From assembly GCF_031323975.1 (NCBI RefSeq), contig NZ_JAVIWS010000001.1, positions 1,984,001 to 2,048,000 on the forward strand: a DNA stretch of 64,000 nucleotides. Reading direction: 5' to 3'. The notes under the pieces are model-generated. The model was not told where the DNA came from and made no database searches. It saw nothing but the letters and a program-made list of their open reading frames with translations. Origin of the DNA: Escherichia ruysiae (lineage in GTDB: Bacteria; Pseudomonadota; Gammaproteobacteria; Enterobacterales; Enterobacteriaceae). Of the stretch, positions 1-7,960 are shown piece after piece. Positions within the stretch are counted from its first letter, which is position 1. Each line of letters opens with the position of its first letter. A program made the position numbers and the translations under genes.

Positions 1-70
1 GTTGCGCCACACGCGCCATGAACTGGCGAACGATCGGCAACTGCTCGAGGAGGAGTCCCGTGAGCGGTAA
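1..70 (+). CDS. yqjE: YqjE, inner-membrane protein, C-terminal end only (partial)
   Basis: Only the last 22 codons and the TAA stop are inside the window, reading from base 2. They spell a charged tail with RHTRHELAND and LLEEESRER, as I recall for the cytoplasmic end of YqjE, a phage-holin-family membrane protein. The next gene, yqjK, starts at a GTG inside this tail, so the two overlap by 11 bases and are probably translationally coupled. In K-12 yqjC, yqjD, yqjE and yqjK lie together and are linked to stationary phase and ribosome-membrane association. The membrane segments are upstream of the window. Confidence 0.8.
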   Translation, partial: LRHTRHELANDRQLLEEESRER

Positions 71-359
71 AGTCGAACGTGAACGCCGCAAGGCACAACT
101 ACTTAGCCAGATCCAGCAACAACGGCTGGATCTTTCCGCCAGTCGTCGAGACTGGCTGGAAGCAACAGGCGCTTACGATCGTCGCTGGAATATACTGTTG
201 AGTCTGCGCTCCTGGGCGCTGGTTGGCAGTAGCGTGATGGCTATCTGGACAATTCGCCATCCGAATATGCTGGTTCGCTGGGCCAGGCGCGGTTTTGGCG
301 TATGGAGTGCCTGGCGTCTGGTTAAAACCACCCTCAAACAGCAACAGCTGCGCGGTTAA
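60..359 (+). CDS. yqjK: YqjK family protein, function unknown
   Basis: The product is 99 residues from GTG at 60, which overlaps the end of yqjE and gives the K-12 length. An upstream ATG at 18 would add residues not found in the family and lies inside yqjE. The N-terminal half is very basic and glutamine-rich and probably helical (KVERERRKAQ, QIQQQRLDL). One hydrophobic stretch near residues 48-62 (WALVGSSVMAIWTI) may be a membrane anchor. The C-terminus is basic. No enzymatic motif is visible. Co-transcription with yqjE suggests a shared envelope role, but the function is not established. Confidence 0.85.
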   Translation: MSGKVERERRKAQLLSQIQQQRLDLSASRRDWLEATGAYDRRWNILLSLRSWALVGSSVMAIWTIRHPNMLVRWARRGFGVWSAWRLVKTTLKQQQLRG

Positions 360-544
360 CGTCTTTCTGGCCGGAGCCATTCCGGCCTTATCCCTCAAAA
401 TTTTTGAAAAAATTTGACAGTTTTCCTTGCTAACAATCACCATTCACTACGTTTATGCTTCTCTCCATCGACAGCAACGACGCTAATACCGCGTCAATGC
501 ACAAAAAAACAATCAGCAGCCTGAGCGGCGCAGTGGAGAGTAAG

Positions 545-937
545 ATGAAAAAATTAGAAGATATTGGTGTACTGGTAGCGCGTATTTTAATGCCGATTCT
601 GTTTATTACGGCAGGCTGGGGAAAAATTACAGGCTACGCGGGTACGCAACAATATATGGAAGCAATGGGCGTCCCCGGCTTTATGCTGCCGCTGGTGATT
701 TTGCTTGAGTTTGGCGGTGGTCTGGCAATTCTGTTTGGTTTCCTGACTCGTACCACGGCGCTGTTTACCGCTGGCTTTACACTGCTGACTGCGTTTTTAT
801 TTCACAGCAATTTTGCAGAGGGCATGAACTCGCTGATGTTTATGAAAAACCTGACCATTTCTGGCGGATTCCTGCTGCTGGCAATTACGGGGCCGGGCGC
901 ATTCAGCATCGACCGCCTGCTGAATAAAAAGTGGTAA
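545..937 (+). CDS. yqjF: DoxX-family inner-membrane protein YqjF
   Basis: This is a 130-residue DoxX/DoxD-family membrane protein. It starts at the ATG at 545, with GGAGAG seven bases upstream; the longer reading from 455 has no such site. Four hydrophobic helices are visible, beginning VARILMPILFITAGWGKI, with the family features of a GWGKI loop and EFGGGLAILFG. Expression of the K-12 gene responds to 2,4-dinitrotoluene breakdown products through the LysR regulator YhaJ, whose gene is three genes downstream. The biochemical role is not settled; quinone or redox stress defence is plausible because yqjG, a quinone reductase, follows. A REP element and a terminator separate it from yqjG. Confidence 0.92.
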   Translation: MKKLEDIGVLVARILMPILFITAGWGKITGYAGTQQYMEAMGVPGFMLPLVILLEFGGGLAILFGFLTRTTALFTAGFTLLTAFLFHSNFAEGMNSLMFMKNLTISGGFLLLAITGPGAFSIDRLLNKKW

Positions 938-957
938 GCAGAGACTATACTTAACGA

Positions 958-1003
958 TATTTGTTGGTCGGATAAGATGCGTAAGCATCGCATCCGACAA
1001 TCA
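958..1003. repeat. REP element between yqjF and yqjG
   Basis: A single palindromic REP unit with the usual inverted arms: GTCGGATAAGATGCG, a short loop, then CGCATCCGAC. Such extragenic palindromes stabilise upstream mRNA and can bind gyrase, Pol I or IHF depending on type. It lies in the transcribed spacer after yqjF. Confidence 0.85.
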
Positions 1004-1032
1004 AAAATGTGCACTTTGCCAGCAATCTGAAA

Positions 1033-1056
1033 CGAGGAGAAACACTCCTCGTTTTT
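1033..1056 (+). terminator. Rho-independent terminator after yqjF
   Basis: A perfect CGAGGAG / CTCCTCG stem with an AAACA loop is followed directly by TTTTT. It lies 20 bases before the yqjG start, so yqjG either relies on read-through or has a start site close to its ATG. Confidence 0.8.
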
Positions 1057-1075
1057 GCTATTGGAGGAGAGAAAA

Positions 1076-2062
1076 ATGGGTCAACTGATTGACGGCGTCT
1101 GGCATGACACCTGGTACGACACCAAATCCACCGGCGGTAAATTTCAACGTTCAGCTTCCGCATTTCGTAACTGGCTCACCGCTGACGGCGCACCAGGACC
1201 TACCGGCAAAGGCGGTTTTGCCGCAGAAAAAGATCGCTACCATCTCTATGTTTCACTCGCCTGCCCGTGGGCGCACCGCACGCTGATTATGCGTAAACTC
1301 AAAGGTCTGGAACCGTTTATCTCCGTTTCCGTGGTGAATCCGCTGATGCTGGAAAATGGCTGGACCTTTGATGACAGTTTTCCGGGAGCAACCGGTGATA
1401 CGCTCTATCAACATGAGTTTCTGTATCAGCTTTATCTCCACGCCGATCCACACTATAGCGGACGTGTCACTGTTCCCGTGCTATGGGACAAAAAGAACCA
1501 CACCATTGTCAGCAACGAATCGGCGGAAATCATCCGCATGTTCAATACCGCGTTTGATGCACTGGGCGCGAAAGCGGGAGATTATTATCCTCCTGCGCTG
1601 CAAACTAAAATTGACGAACTTAACGGCTGGATTTACGACACCGTCAACAATGGCGTGTATAAAGCCGGTTTTGCTACCAGCCAGGAAGCCTACGACGAGG
1701 CGGTGGTGAAAGTGTTTGAATCGCTGGCGCGACTGGAGCAGATCTTAGGTCAGCATCGCTATCTGACCGGTAACCAGTTAACCGAAGCTGATATTCGCCT
1801 GTGGACCACGCTGGTGCGTTTTGATCCGGTGTATGTCACCCACTTCAAATGTGATAAGCACCGCATCAGCGATTACCTGAATCTGTATGGCTTCCTGCGC
1901 GATATCTACCAGATGCCGGGAATTGCCGAAACTGTCAATTTTGATCACATCCGTAATCACTACTTCCGCAGCCATAAGACCATCAACCCTACGGGGATTA
2001 TTTCCATTGGTCCGTGGCAGGATCTTGATGAACCGCACGGGCGGGACGTTCGCTTCGGCTAG
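1076..2062 (+). CDS. yqjG: Glutathionyl-hydroquinone reductase YqjG
   Basis: The 328-residue product matches the K-12 length from the ATG at 1076, preceded by GGAGGAGAG. It belongs to the Xi class of glutathione transferases, which reduce glutathionyl-hydroquinones to hydroquinones using glutathione. The nucleophilic cysteine is visible as C63 in ACPWAHR, followed by the thioredoxin-like N-terminal domain and an all-helical GST C-terminal domain (ADIRLWTTLVRFDPVY). It probably acts in the cytoplasm in quinone detoxification, fitting its position after dinitrotoluene-responsive yqjF. A strong hairpin at 2067-2086 follows the stop. Confidence 0.95.
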   Translation: MGQLIDGVWHDTWYDTKSTGGKFQRSASAFRNWLTADGAPGPTGKGGFAAEKDRYHLYVSLACPWAHRTLIMRKLKGLEPFISVSVVNPLMLENGWTFDDSFPGATGDTLYQHEFLYQLYLHADPHYSGRVTVPVLWDKKNHTIVSNESAEIIRMFNTAFDALGAKAGDYYPPALQTKIDELNGWIYDTVNNGVYKAGFATSQEAYDEAVVKVFESLARLEQILGQHRYLTGNQLTEADIRLWTTLVRFDPVYVTHFKCDKHRISDYLNLYGFLRDIYQMPGIAETVNFDHIRNHYFRSHKTINPTGIISIGPWQDLDEPHGRDVRFG

Positions 2063-2066
2063 ACAA

Positions 2067-2086
2067 AGGCACCCTTCGTGGTGCCT
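2067..2086 (+). terminator. Hairpin after yqjG
   Basis: AGGCACC / GGTGCCT stem with a six-base loop five bases after the yqjG stop. There is no long T tract after it, so it is a weak terminator or an mRNA-stabilising hairpin. It runs directly into the RIB-type repeat at 2083. Confidence 0.55.
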
Positions 2087-2238
2087 CTGATTGTTGGCTA
2101 AGTGCGTGTTGTTCATGTCGGATGCGGCTTGAACGGCCTATTTGACCTAAAAATATTTTACATTCAATATATTGCAGAGAACTCACAGGCCAGATAAGCG
2201 TAGCGCATCTGGCGATTTTGCGCTTGCCATCAGTCTGA
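2083..2238. repeat. RIB/BIME-1-type element, copy 1 (degenerate)
   Basis: About 155 bp with two REP-like arms (GTCGGATGCGGC, and CAGATAAGCGTAGCGCATCTGG) around a central TTCAATATATTGCAGA. It is recognisably the same element as the one at 33879-34034: both begin CTC-GATTGTTG, share the central core, and end in GCG-TTG-CATC-GTCT. The first REP arm here has decayed (CTATTTGACCTAAA where the other copy has TTATCCGGCCTACA). The central segment of such elements is the usual IHF site. The remaining spacer to yhaH, 2239-2354, shows nothing further that I recognise. Confidence 0.7.
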
Positions 2239-2354
2239 AGTTCCGTTCATTGCACCTCATTAATTCACCGTGGTGATATTTACTGCCATTTCATTCATGT
2301 CTATTCTTAATTTGCTGCTTTAAAAACAAGTGATTGAGCAAAATTGAGGCAAAA

Positions 2355-2723
2355 ATGGACTGGTATCTGAAAGTACTAAAAAATTATGTCGGATTTCGGG
2401 GTCGTGCGCGGCGCAAAGAGTACTGGATGTTTATTCTGGTCAACATCATCTTTACGTTCGTGCTGGGACTACTGGATAAAATGTTAGGCTGGCAACGCGC
2501 CGGTGGCGAAGGCATCCTGACGACAATCTATGGCATTCTGGTGTTTTTACCGTGGTGGGCAGTTCAGTTCCGCCGCCTGCACGACACCGACCGCTCGGCG
2601 TGGTGGGTACTGCTGTTCTTAATCCCGTTTATCGGCTGGCTGATTATCATCGTCTTTAACTGCCAGGCGGGTACACCGGGTGAAAACCGCTTTGGGCCAG
2701 ACCCGAAACTGGAACAGGAATAA
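2355..2723 (+). CDS. yhaH: DUF805 inner-membrane protein YhaH
   Basis: This 122-residue DUF805 protein starts at ATG 2355, preceded by GAGG; an in-frame upstream start at 2334 lacks a ribosome site. The family motifs are present: GFRGRARRKEYW near residue 13 and RRLHDTDRSAWW near residue 75. Three hydrophobic helices are visible (MFILVNIIFTFVLGLL, ILTTIYGILVFLPWW, LLFLIPFIGWLIIIVF). The function is unknown. K-12 carries a second DUF805 paralogue, yhaI, directly after it; here the gene is followed at once by a terminator and convergent yhaJ, so yhaI is absent. The C-terminal PKLEQE is one residue longer than in K-12. Confidence 0.93.
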   Translation: MDWYLKVLKNYVGFRGRARRKEYWMFILVNIIFTFVLGLLDKMLGWQRAGGEGILTTIYGILVFLPWWAVQFRRLHDTDRSAWWVLLFLIPFIGWLIIIVFNCQAGTPGENRFGPDPKLEQE

Positions 2724-2727
2724 TAAT

Positions 2728-2762
2728 TAAGCACCTTGTGAAAGGTGCTTAATCGTTTATTT
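2728..2762. terminator. Bidirectional terminator between yhaH and yhaJ
   Basis: AAGCACCTT / AAGGTGCTT stem with a short loop, followed on the plus side by an AT-rich stretch with T runs and preceded by A runs. It serves the two convergent genes. Confidence 0.75.
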
Positions 2763-3653
2763 TCCGGCGAACAACTTTGGAATTTCCCGCAAACACCAGG
2801 ATTTTGCTTCTCCCATACTGTCTCGACGCCAGGCCATAATAATATCGATCTCGCTGGTCGATTCCGGGCTAACGACACGTAGCCGTCCTTCAGCAATATC
2901 TTTTTCCACCATCGGATACGGCATAGTTGCGACACCCAGCCCCGCCAGTAACGCCTGGCGTTTATCTTCAATGGTACTGACCGTTAAGCGCGGCTGTTTG
3001 TCCAGCAACTGCACCGTCAATACCGGACGCTCACGAGCGGTATCCGCTACCGCAATTCCGCGATATTTCACGCGCGTCACCTCAGAAAGCGGTTCCGGCT
3101 CCTGGTGAATCGGGTGATCCGGCGCGGCAACGTAGACGTTCATTAAGGTATAGAGCTTGCGCGAGTTGATCTCCGACGAGGAACGAAAATGCATATCCGG
3201 CGCGATAACAATATCCGCCCGCCCCTGCTCAAGCCGTTCCCACGCCCCCGCCAGCACTTCGGTGATGATTGCCAGTTGGGTGTTAGCTTTCACCGCCAGT
3301 TTGTCGATCAAAGGGAAAAAGGCAGCCGTCGGCACCAGCGCCTCGGTCACAATGGTGAGATGCGTTTCCCAACCGCGCGCGAGGGCTTCCGCATCAGTAG
3401 TCAGTTTATCTGCCGCTTCCAGCAGAACGCGTCCTCGCTCCAGCAACATACGCCCGACATTGGTGAATTTGGTGCGATGGCCAGAGCGGTCAAACAGTAC
3501 CACATCCAGCTCTTCTTCCAGTTTTTGCATGGTGTAGCTAAGCGCAGAAGGCACGCGTCCCAGCTCATCTGCTGCTGCCGCAAAACTGCCACGGCGATCG
3601 ATCGCGTCCATAACACGCAGTGCTTCCAGCGTTAATGCCCTTTCTTTGGCCAT
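2757..3653 (-). CDS. yhaJ: LysR-family transcriptional regulator YhaJ
   Basis: A 298-residue LysR-type regulator. The N-terminal winged helix-turn-helix covers roughly residues 6-65 (DAIDRRGSFAAAADELGR, SALSYTMQKLEEELDVVLFDR), followed by the periplasmic-binding-like effector domain. In K-12 YhaJ binds and activates yqjF in response to dinitrotoluene degradation products, and in enterohaemorrhagic E. coli it has also been linked to virulence gene control. The divergent neighbour is the pirin-like yhaK, 104 bases away, and the intergenic region is the natural place for its own and yhaK control. Confidence 0.93.
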   Translation of the reverse strand: MAKERALTLEALRVMDAIDRRGSFAAAADELGRVPSALSYTMQKLEEELDVVLFDRSGHRTKFTNVGRMLLERGRVLLEAADKLTTDAEALARGWETHLTIVTEALVPTAAFFPLIDKLAVKANTQLAIITEVLAGAWERLEQGRADIVIAPDMHFRSSSEINSRKLYTLMNVYVAAPDHPIHQEPEPLSEVTRVKYRGIAVADTARERPVLTVQLLDKQPRLTVSTIEDKRQALLAGLGVATMPYPMVEKDIAEGRLRVVSPESTSEIDIIMAWRRDSMGEAKSWCLREIPKLFAGK

Positions 3654-3757
3654 GTCGTTCTCATTCAGGAAATTTGAACATACCGGGCAGAATATCTGGC
3701 TAACAATGTAGCGTCCAGCCCCTTACCATAAAAGGAAGTAAAGAGAGGTCAATAATT

Positions 3758-4459
3758 ATGATTACTACCCGAACTGCCAGGCAGTGTGGACAAGCAGACT
3801 ACGGATGGTTACAGGCCCGGTATACTTTTTCCTTTGGACACTACTTCGACCCTAAATTGTTAGGCTACGCCTCCCTGCGCGTGCTCAATCAGGAAGTGCT
3901 GGCTCCAGGAGCCGCCTTTCAGCCACGAACCTATCCAAAAGTCGATATTTTGAATGTGATTCTGGATGGAGAAGCAGAATACCGCGACAGTGAAGGCAAT
4001 CATGTTCAGGCCAGCGCCGGTGAAGCCTTATTGCTTTCTACTCAGCCGGGCGTGAGTTATAGCGAACATAACATTAGCAAAGACAAACCGTTAACGCGGA
4101 TGCAGCTTTGGCTGGATGCCTGCCCGCAGCGAGAGAATCCGCTGATTCAAAAACTGGCGCTTAATATGGGCAAGCAGCAATTAATCGCCTCGCCCGATGG
4201 CACAGAGGGTAGCCTGCAACTGCGCCAGCAAGTGTGGTTGCATCATATTGTGCTCGCTAAGGGCGAAAGTGCGAACTTTCAACTTCACGGCCCGCGCGCC
4301 TATTTACAATCGATTCACGGCCAATTTCATGCAATTACGCATCATGAAGAGAAAGCGGCACTGACCTGCGGTGATGGTGCATTTATTCGTGACGAGGCTA
4401 ACATTACGCTGGTTGCTGATTCCCCGCTGCGCGCTTTACTGATAGATTTACCTGTCTAG
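3758..4459 (+). CDS. yhaK: Pirin-like bicupin YhaK
   Basis: A 233-residue bicupin of the pirin family, same length as in K-12. The N-terminal cupin carries the family pattern around residues 22-80 (TFSFGHYFDP, then DILNVILDGEAEYRDSEGN), and the C-terminal cupin is degenerate. The K-12 protein has been described as a redox-sensitive cytoplasmic protein that, unlike classical pirins, does not bind metal tightly. It is divergent from yhaJ and is followed 22 bases later by yhaL, so the two are probably co-transcribed. The substrate is unknown. Confidence 0.92.
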   Translation: MITTRTARQCGQADYGWLQARYTFSFGHYFDPKLLGYASLRVLNQEVLAPGAAFQPRTYPKVDILNVILDGEAEYRDSEGNHVQASAGEALLLSTQPGVSYSEHNISKDKPLTRMQLWLDACPQRENPLIQKLALNMGKQQLIASPDGTEGSLQLRQQVWLHHIVLAKGESANFQLHGPRAYLQSIHGQFHAITHHEEKAALTCGDGAFIRDEANITLVADSPLRALLIDLPV

Positions 4460-4481
4460 TTGTTTTTACAGGGAGAAGATG

Positions 4482-4646
4482 ATGAGTAAAAAATCGGCGA
4501 AGAAACGCCAGTCAGTGAAGCCCGTTGTGGCGAAAGAAACGACTCGCGCAACTAAAAACTTTGGCTATGAAGAGATGTTGAGCGAGCTGGAAGCGATAGT
4601 AGCTGATGCCGAAACGCGGTTAGCCGAGGATGAAGCCGCCGCATAA
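4482..4646 (+). CDS. yhaL: Small protein YhaL
   Basis: A 54-residue protein with a lysine-rich N-terminus (MSKKSAKKRQ) and an acidic helical C-terminus (EEMLSELEAIVADAETRL). It starts at the second of two adjacent ATG codons (4479 and 4482), preceded by AGGGAGAAG; either could be used, and the second gives the K-12 length. Its position after yhaK suggests an operon. The function is unknown. The stop is followed four bases later by the BIME array. Confidence 0.85.
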   Translation: MSKKSAKKRQSVKPVVAKETTRATKNFGYEEMLSELEAIVADAETRLAEDEAAA

Positions 4647-4653
4647 AGACAGG

Positions 4654-4990
<337 letters not shown>

Positions 4991-5013
4991 GCACGATACC
5001 CAAGGCCAGCCGC

Positions 5014-6324
5014 TTATCTGGCCTTGCTCGCCATAATCTCGATAATCTGCCGATCCGTTTGCTGCATCGAATGGCTTGCCAGCGCACACAGATTGGCAAT
5101 CGACTGCTCAACATCATGCGCCACAATCCCTTCATTGCCGGTCACGGCGGTATCATCCAGCGCCATTAACACCGCTTTCCACGCTGCCGAAGCACTGGTC
5201 GAAACCTTCATCGCACAACTGTTCGACGCACCATCGCAAATCATGCCGCTGACATCGCCGATCATACTGCTGATAGCCATAGAGATCGTTTCATAACGCC
5301 CATCCACCAGCCACGCCATCCCAGCGGCAGCCCCCATTGCTGCCGTCGTCGCCGCGCACAGCGCGGATAAACGCGGCAACTGGTTATGGATGTAAATCGC
5401 GCTCAAATGCGAAAGCATCAGCGCACGCGCCAGCCGTTCATCATCCGCCCCGAAGTGTTCCGCGACCACCACTACGGGCATTGTCGCGGTGATCCCCTGG
5501 TTACCAGAACCGGAGTTACTCATCGCCGGAAGCGTTGCGCCGCCCATACGCGCATCAGATGCCGCGCTGGTACGAATCACAATCGACGAGGAAAGATCCT
5601 TCGCCAACAAACCGCGCGCACACTGTTTTTCCAGCGTTGCGCCAATATGCAGCCCCCAGTTGCCACTCAAACCTTCCTGCGATAATGCACAGTTTAACTT
5701 CGCAGAATCGAGAATAAAGCGGATCGCCTCAAACGGGACTTCATTGACGAACTTCAGGATCTCGGCGAGCGTCGTTCTGGAGAGCACCGCCAGCGGCGAC
5801 TCTTGCTCCCCCTCTGTCACACATGCCTGCTGGGCAAATACCACGCCATTGTGCGTCTCAATATGCACAATGTTGGTATGTCCACCGACGATGGTGACAC
5901 ACGCCCACTTCTCGCCGTTCCAGACTTTGGCGCGTGAGAAGAGGATCTCGTCGCAAGGTTCCTGGATCTTAACCGAGACTTTCCCCGCCGCCAGCAATGC
6001 TTTGGCATCGGCAATCGCCTGCGCAGTTGCGTCTTTCAGCACTTCCAGCCCGGCTTTGGCATTTCCACCTAACGCTCCCAGCGCCGCCGCAATCGGCAGT
6101 CCCACCATTCCCGTGCCGGGAACAGTAACGCCCAGACCGTTCTTCATCAGATTTGGCGAAACCCAGGCTTCTACACGTTCAACCGGACCTTCCAGTTCTG
6201 CCGCAGCAACCGCCGCTGCCAGCGCCAGTGAAATAGGTTCAGTACATCCCAGCGCCGGTTTTACTTCCTCCTGAACGGCGAGGATGTAACGCTGCCATAA
6301 CGGATTTAAAGTCGAATCAAACAT
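5014..6324 (-). CDS. cyuA: L-cysteine desulfidase CyuA
   Basis: This 436-residue protein is YhaM, renamed CyuA, the oxygen-sensitive 4Fe-4S enzyme that splits cysteine into pyruvate, ammonia and sulfide. The first conserved cysteine is C27 in [11 protein letters not shown]; further conserved cysteines sit in the C-terminal half, in [14 protein letters not shown]. It overlaps nothing and lies 27 bases after cyuP on the same strand, making a cyuP-cyuA operon for anaerobic cysteine uptake and use. In K-12 the operon is activated by CyuR (DecR, YbaO) in response to cysteine. The downstream BIME array lies between its stop and yhaL. Confidence 0.93.
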   Translation of the reverse strand: MFDSTLNPLWQRYILAVQEEVKPALGCTEPISLALAAAVAAAELEGPVERVEAWVSPNLMKNGLGVTVPGTGMVGLPIAAALGALGGNAKAGLEVLKDATAQAIADAKALLAAGKVSVKIQEPCDEILFSRAKVWNGEKWACVTIVGGHTNIVHIETHNGVVFAQQACVTEGEQESPLAVLSRTTLAEILKFVNEVPFEAIRFILDSAKLNCALSQEGLSGNWGLHIGATLEKQCARGLLAKDLSSSIVIRTSAASDARMGGATLPAMSNSGSGNQGITATMPVVVVAEHFGADDERLARALMLSHLSAIYIHNQLPRLSALCAATTAAMGAAAGMAWLVDGRYETISMAISSMIGDVSGMICDGASNSCAMKVSTSASAAWKAVLMALDDTAVTGNEGIVAHDVEQSIANLCALASHSMQQTDRQIIEIMASKAR

Positions 6325-6351
6325 AATAAAAACCTTAAAATTTCAGGTAAA

Positions 6352-7683
6352 TCAAGAAAATGCCAGGAACGGAGAAACGCAAAGCAACAAACCGGTGACG
6401 ATAATCAGGTACAGAGACATCCCTTTGTATTTGTGCAATGCCGGTACTTTGTAAACCAGCCACGCCGGGATCAGGCACCCTACCATGCCGAATATCGGGC
6501 TACAGATAGAGGTGAAGCTCAACACCGGCGCGTTCAGTACGATGGCGCTCCAGGCCAGTAAAATGGCGAAAATCATGATGCCGCGCTGAACGAGAGTTTC
6601 GTTAATCTTCTCGGCCGGTATCTTGCGGCGCAGGATGTTCATTACGATCCCTTGCGTTGCTTCACGGAAGCCTAAATAGACGCCAAAAAACGCGGTCATT
6701 ACGGCAAAGATATTGAGAATGACACTAACCACTTTTACCCACGCTGCACCGTCACCGCTAATAAACTGTGCGGCAATCGCCAGCGCGGAAATATTCTGCT
6801 CGTAGGCTTTTACCGCTTCGTCATGTCCCATCGCCAGCGTGAACGACACGGCGTAGAAAAAGACGGTAACAAACAGAATGCCGAACGCGATGTTCATTGC
6901 CCGCAACGCTTTATGCCGCGCTACTTCAATCGATTTTTCCCGCGAGCGATAGGAAATCACCATCGGGCTTAATGTCTGGATAAACAGAATCGACGTCAGG
7001 GTAAACGGCAGCGTAATAATGGCGTTTTTCACCAGTAGCCCCAGCGGCGGCAGCGAACCCACGTTATACAGATGCCACATTCCCACCATCGACACGCCCA
7101 GCGCCGCGACCACCAGTAGCTTGGTCAGAACCATGCCAGTCGAAATCTTGAATAACAGTTTCTCGCCGCGTGAGGAGATGGCTACCAGAATGCAAATCAG
7201 TACCAGTCCATAAAACGGATTGTCTGATAGCACGCTTTCCGTCACGCCAAAAGTATGTAAATAGGAGGCGCTATCGTTGGTGATGGCGGTGGAATAGACG
7301 AACATCCAGATCACCAACATCACGAAATAGAGTGCACCTAACAGGATGCCCCAGTTTTTACCTAAATAACCGCTGATGACGCTGGGGTAATCTTTACACT
7401 CCGGTGATTCTGCCAGCGTATTAATAAACAACCGCTGAAACAGATACATTGCCGGGTAACCAATCACTGATGAGAGCAAAAATACCCACAATCCCATCAA
7501 ACCGACCTGTACCGGGAGAAAAACAATCCCCGCGCCAATCGCCATCCCGATACTCATAATCACCCAGCCGGTGTCGGTACTGTCGAATTTGATTGCTTCA
7601 CGCCATTCACTTTCACTCATTCCAGCACGACCCGCCGGGGTCGAAGCGTCTGCAATAACGCCTTTATTCGTTGCAATTTCCAT
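6352..7683 (-). CDS. cyuP: Cysteine/serine transporter CyuP (YhaO)
   Basis: A 443-residue transporter of the hydroxy/aromatic amino acid permease (HAAAP) family, with about eleven hydrophobic helices and the family opening GWVIMSIGMAIGAGIVFLP. K-12 YhaO has been called DlsT (D/L-serine transport) and CyuP; its pairing with cysteine desulfidase supports cysteine as a main substrate. It is homologous to TdcC, encoded 6 kb further on. The spacer to tdcG (7684-7960) holds the cyuPA promoter region and the tdc operon terminator; I could not place a definite operator there. Confidence 0.9.
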   Translation of the reverse strand: MEIATNKGVIADASTPAGRAGMSESEWREAIKFDSTDTGWVIMSIGMAIGAGIVFLPVQVGLMGLWVFLLSSVIGYPAMYLFQRLFINTLAESPECKDYPSVISGYLGKNWGILLGALYFVMLVIWMFVYSTAITNDSASYLHTFGVTESVLSDNPFYGLVLICILVAISSRGEKLLFKISTGMVLTKLLVVAALGVSMVGMWHLYNVGSLPPLGLLVKNAIITLPFTLTSILFIQTLSPMVISYRSREKSIEVARHKALRAMNIAFGILFVTVFFYAVSFTLAMGHDEAVKAYEQNISALAIAAQFISGDGAAWVKVVSVILNIFAVMTAFFGVYLGFREATQGIVMNILRRKIPAEKINETLVQRGIMIFAILLAWSAIVLNAPVLSFTSICSPIFGMVGCLIPAWLVYKVPALHKYKGMSLYLIIVTGLLLCVSPFLAFS

Positions 7684-7911
7684 AATTTCTCGCTCAATAT
7701 TTTGTAGGGCTTTTTATTTTTTTCGAGCCGCATCAAGGCGATACGCGGTCTACGTTTTTTTGCAGGCGAGTTATTAGAATGAAGAAATGATACGCGTGAG
7801 GTTAGAGAAAATCTTCACAATCAAGACTTTGAAATAGCAGTTATGGATAATAATTTTCTATCAAATAAATAGAAAAGAAACAATTATTCTCTATTTGCGG
7901 CAGATCACAAT

Positions 7912-7938
7912 AAAAAAGGGTGCACATTTTGTGCACCC
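7912..7938 (-). terminator. Terminator of the tdc operon
   Basis: On the minus strand a GGGTGCAC / GTGCACCC stem with an AAAAT-type loop is followed by TTTTTT. It lies 23 bases beyond the tdcG stop and closes the tdcABCDEFG operon. Confidence 0.88.
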
Positions 7939-7960
7939 AAAGATAAATGCGGATGAAATA

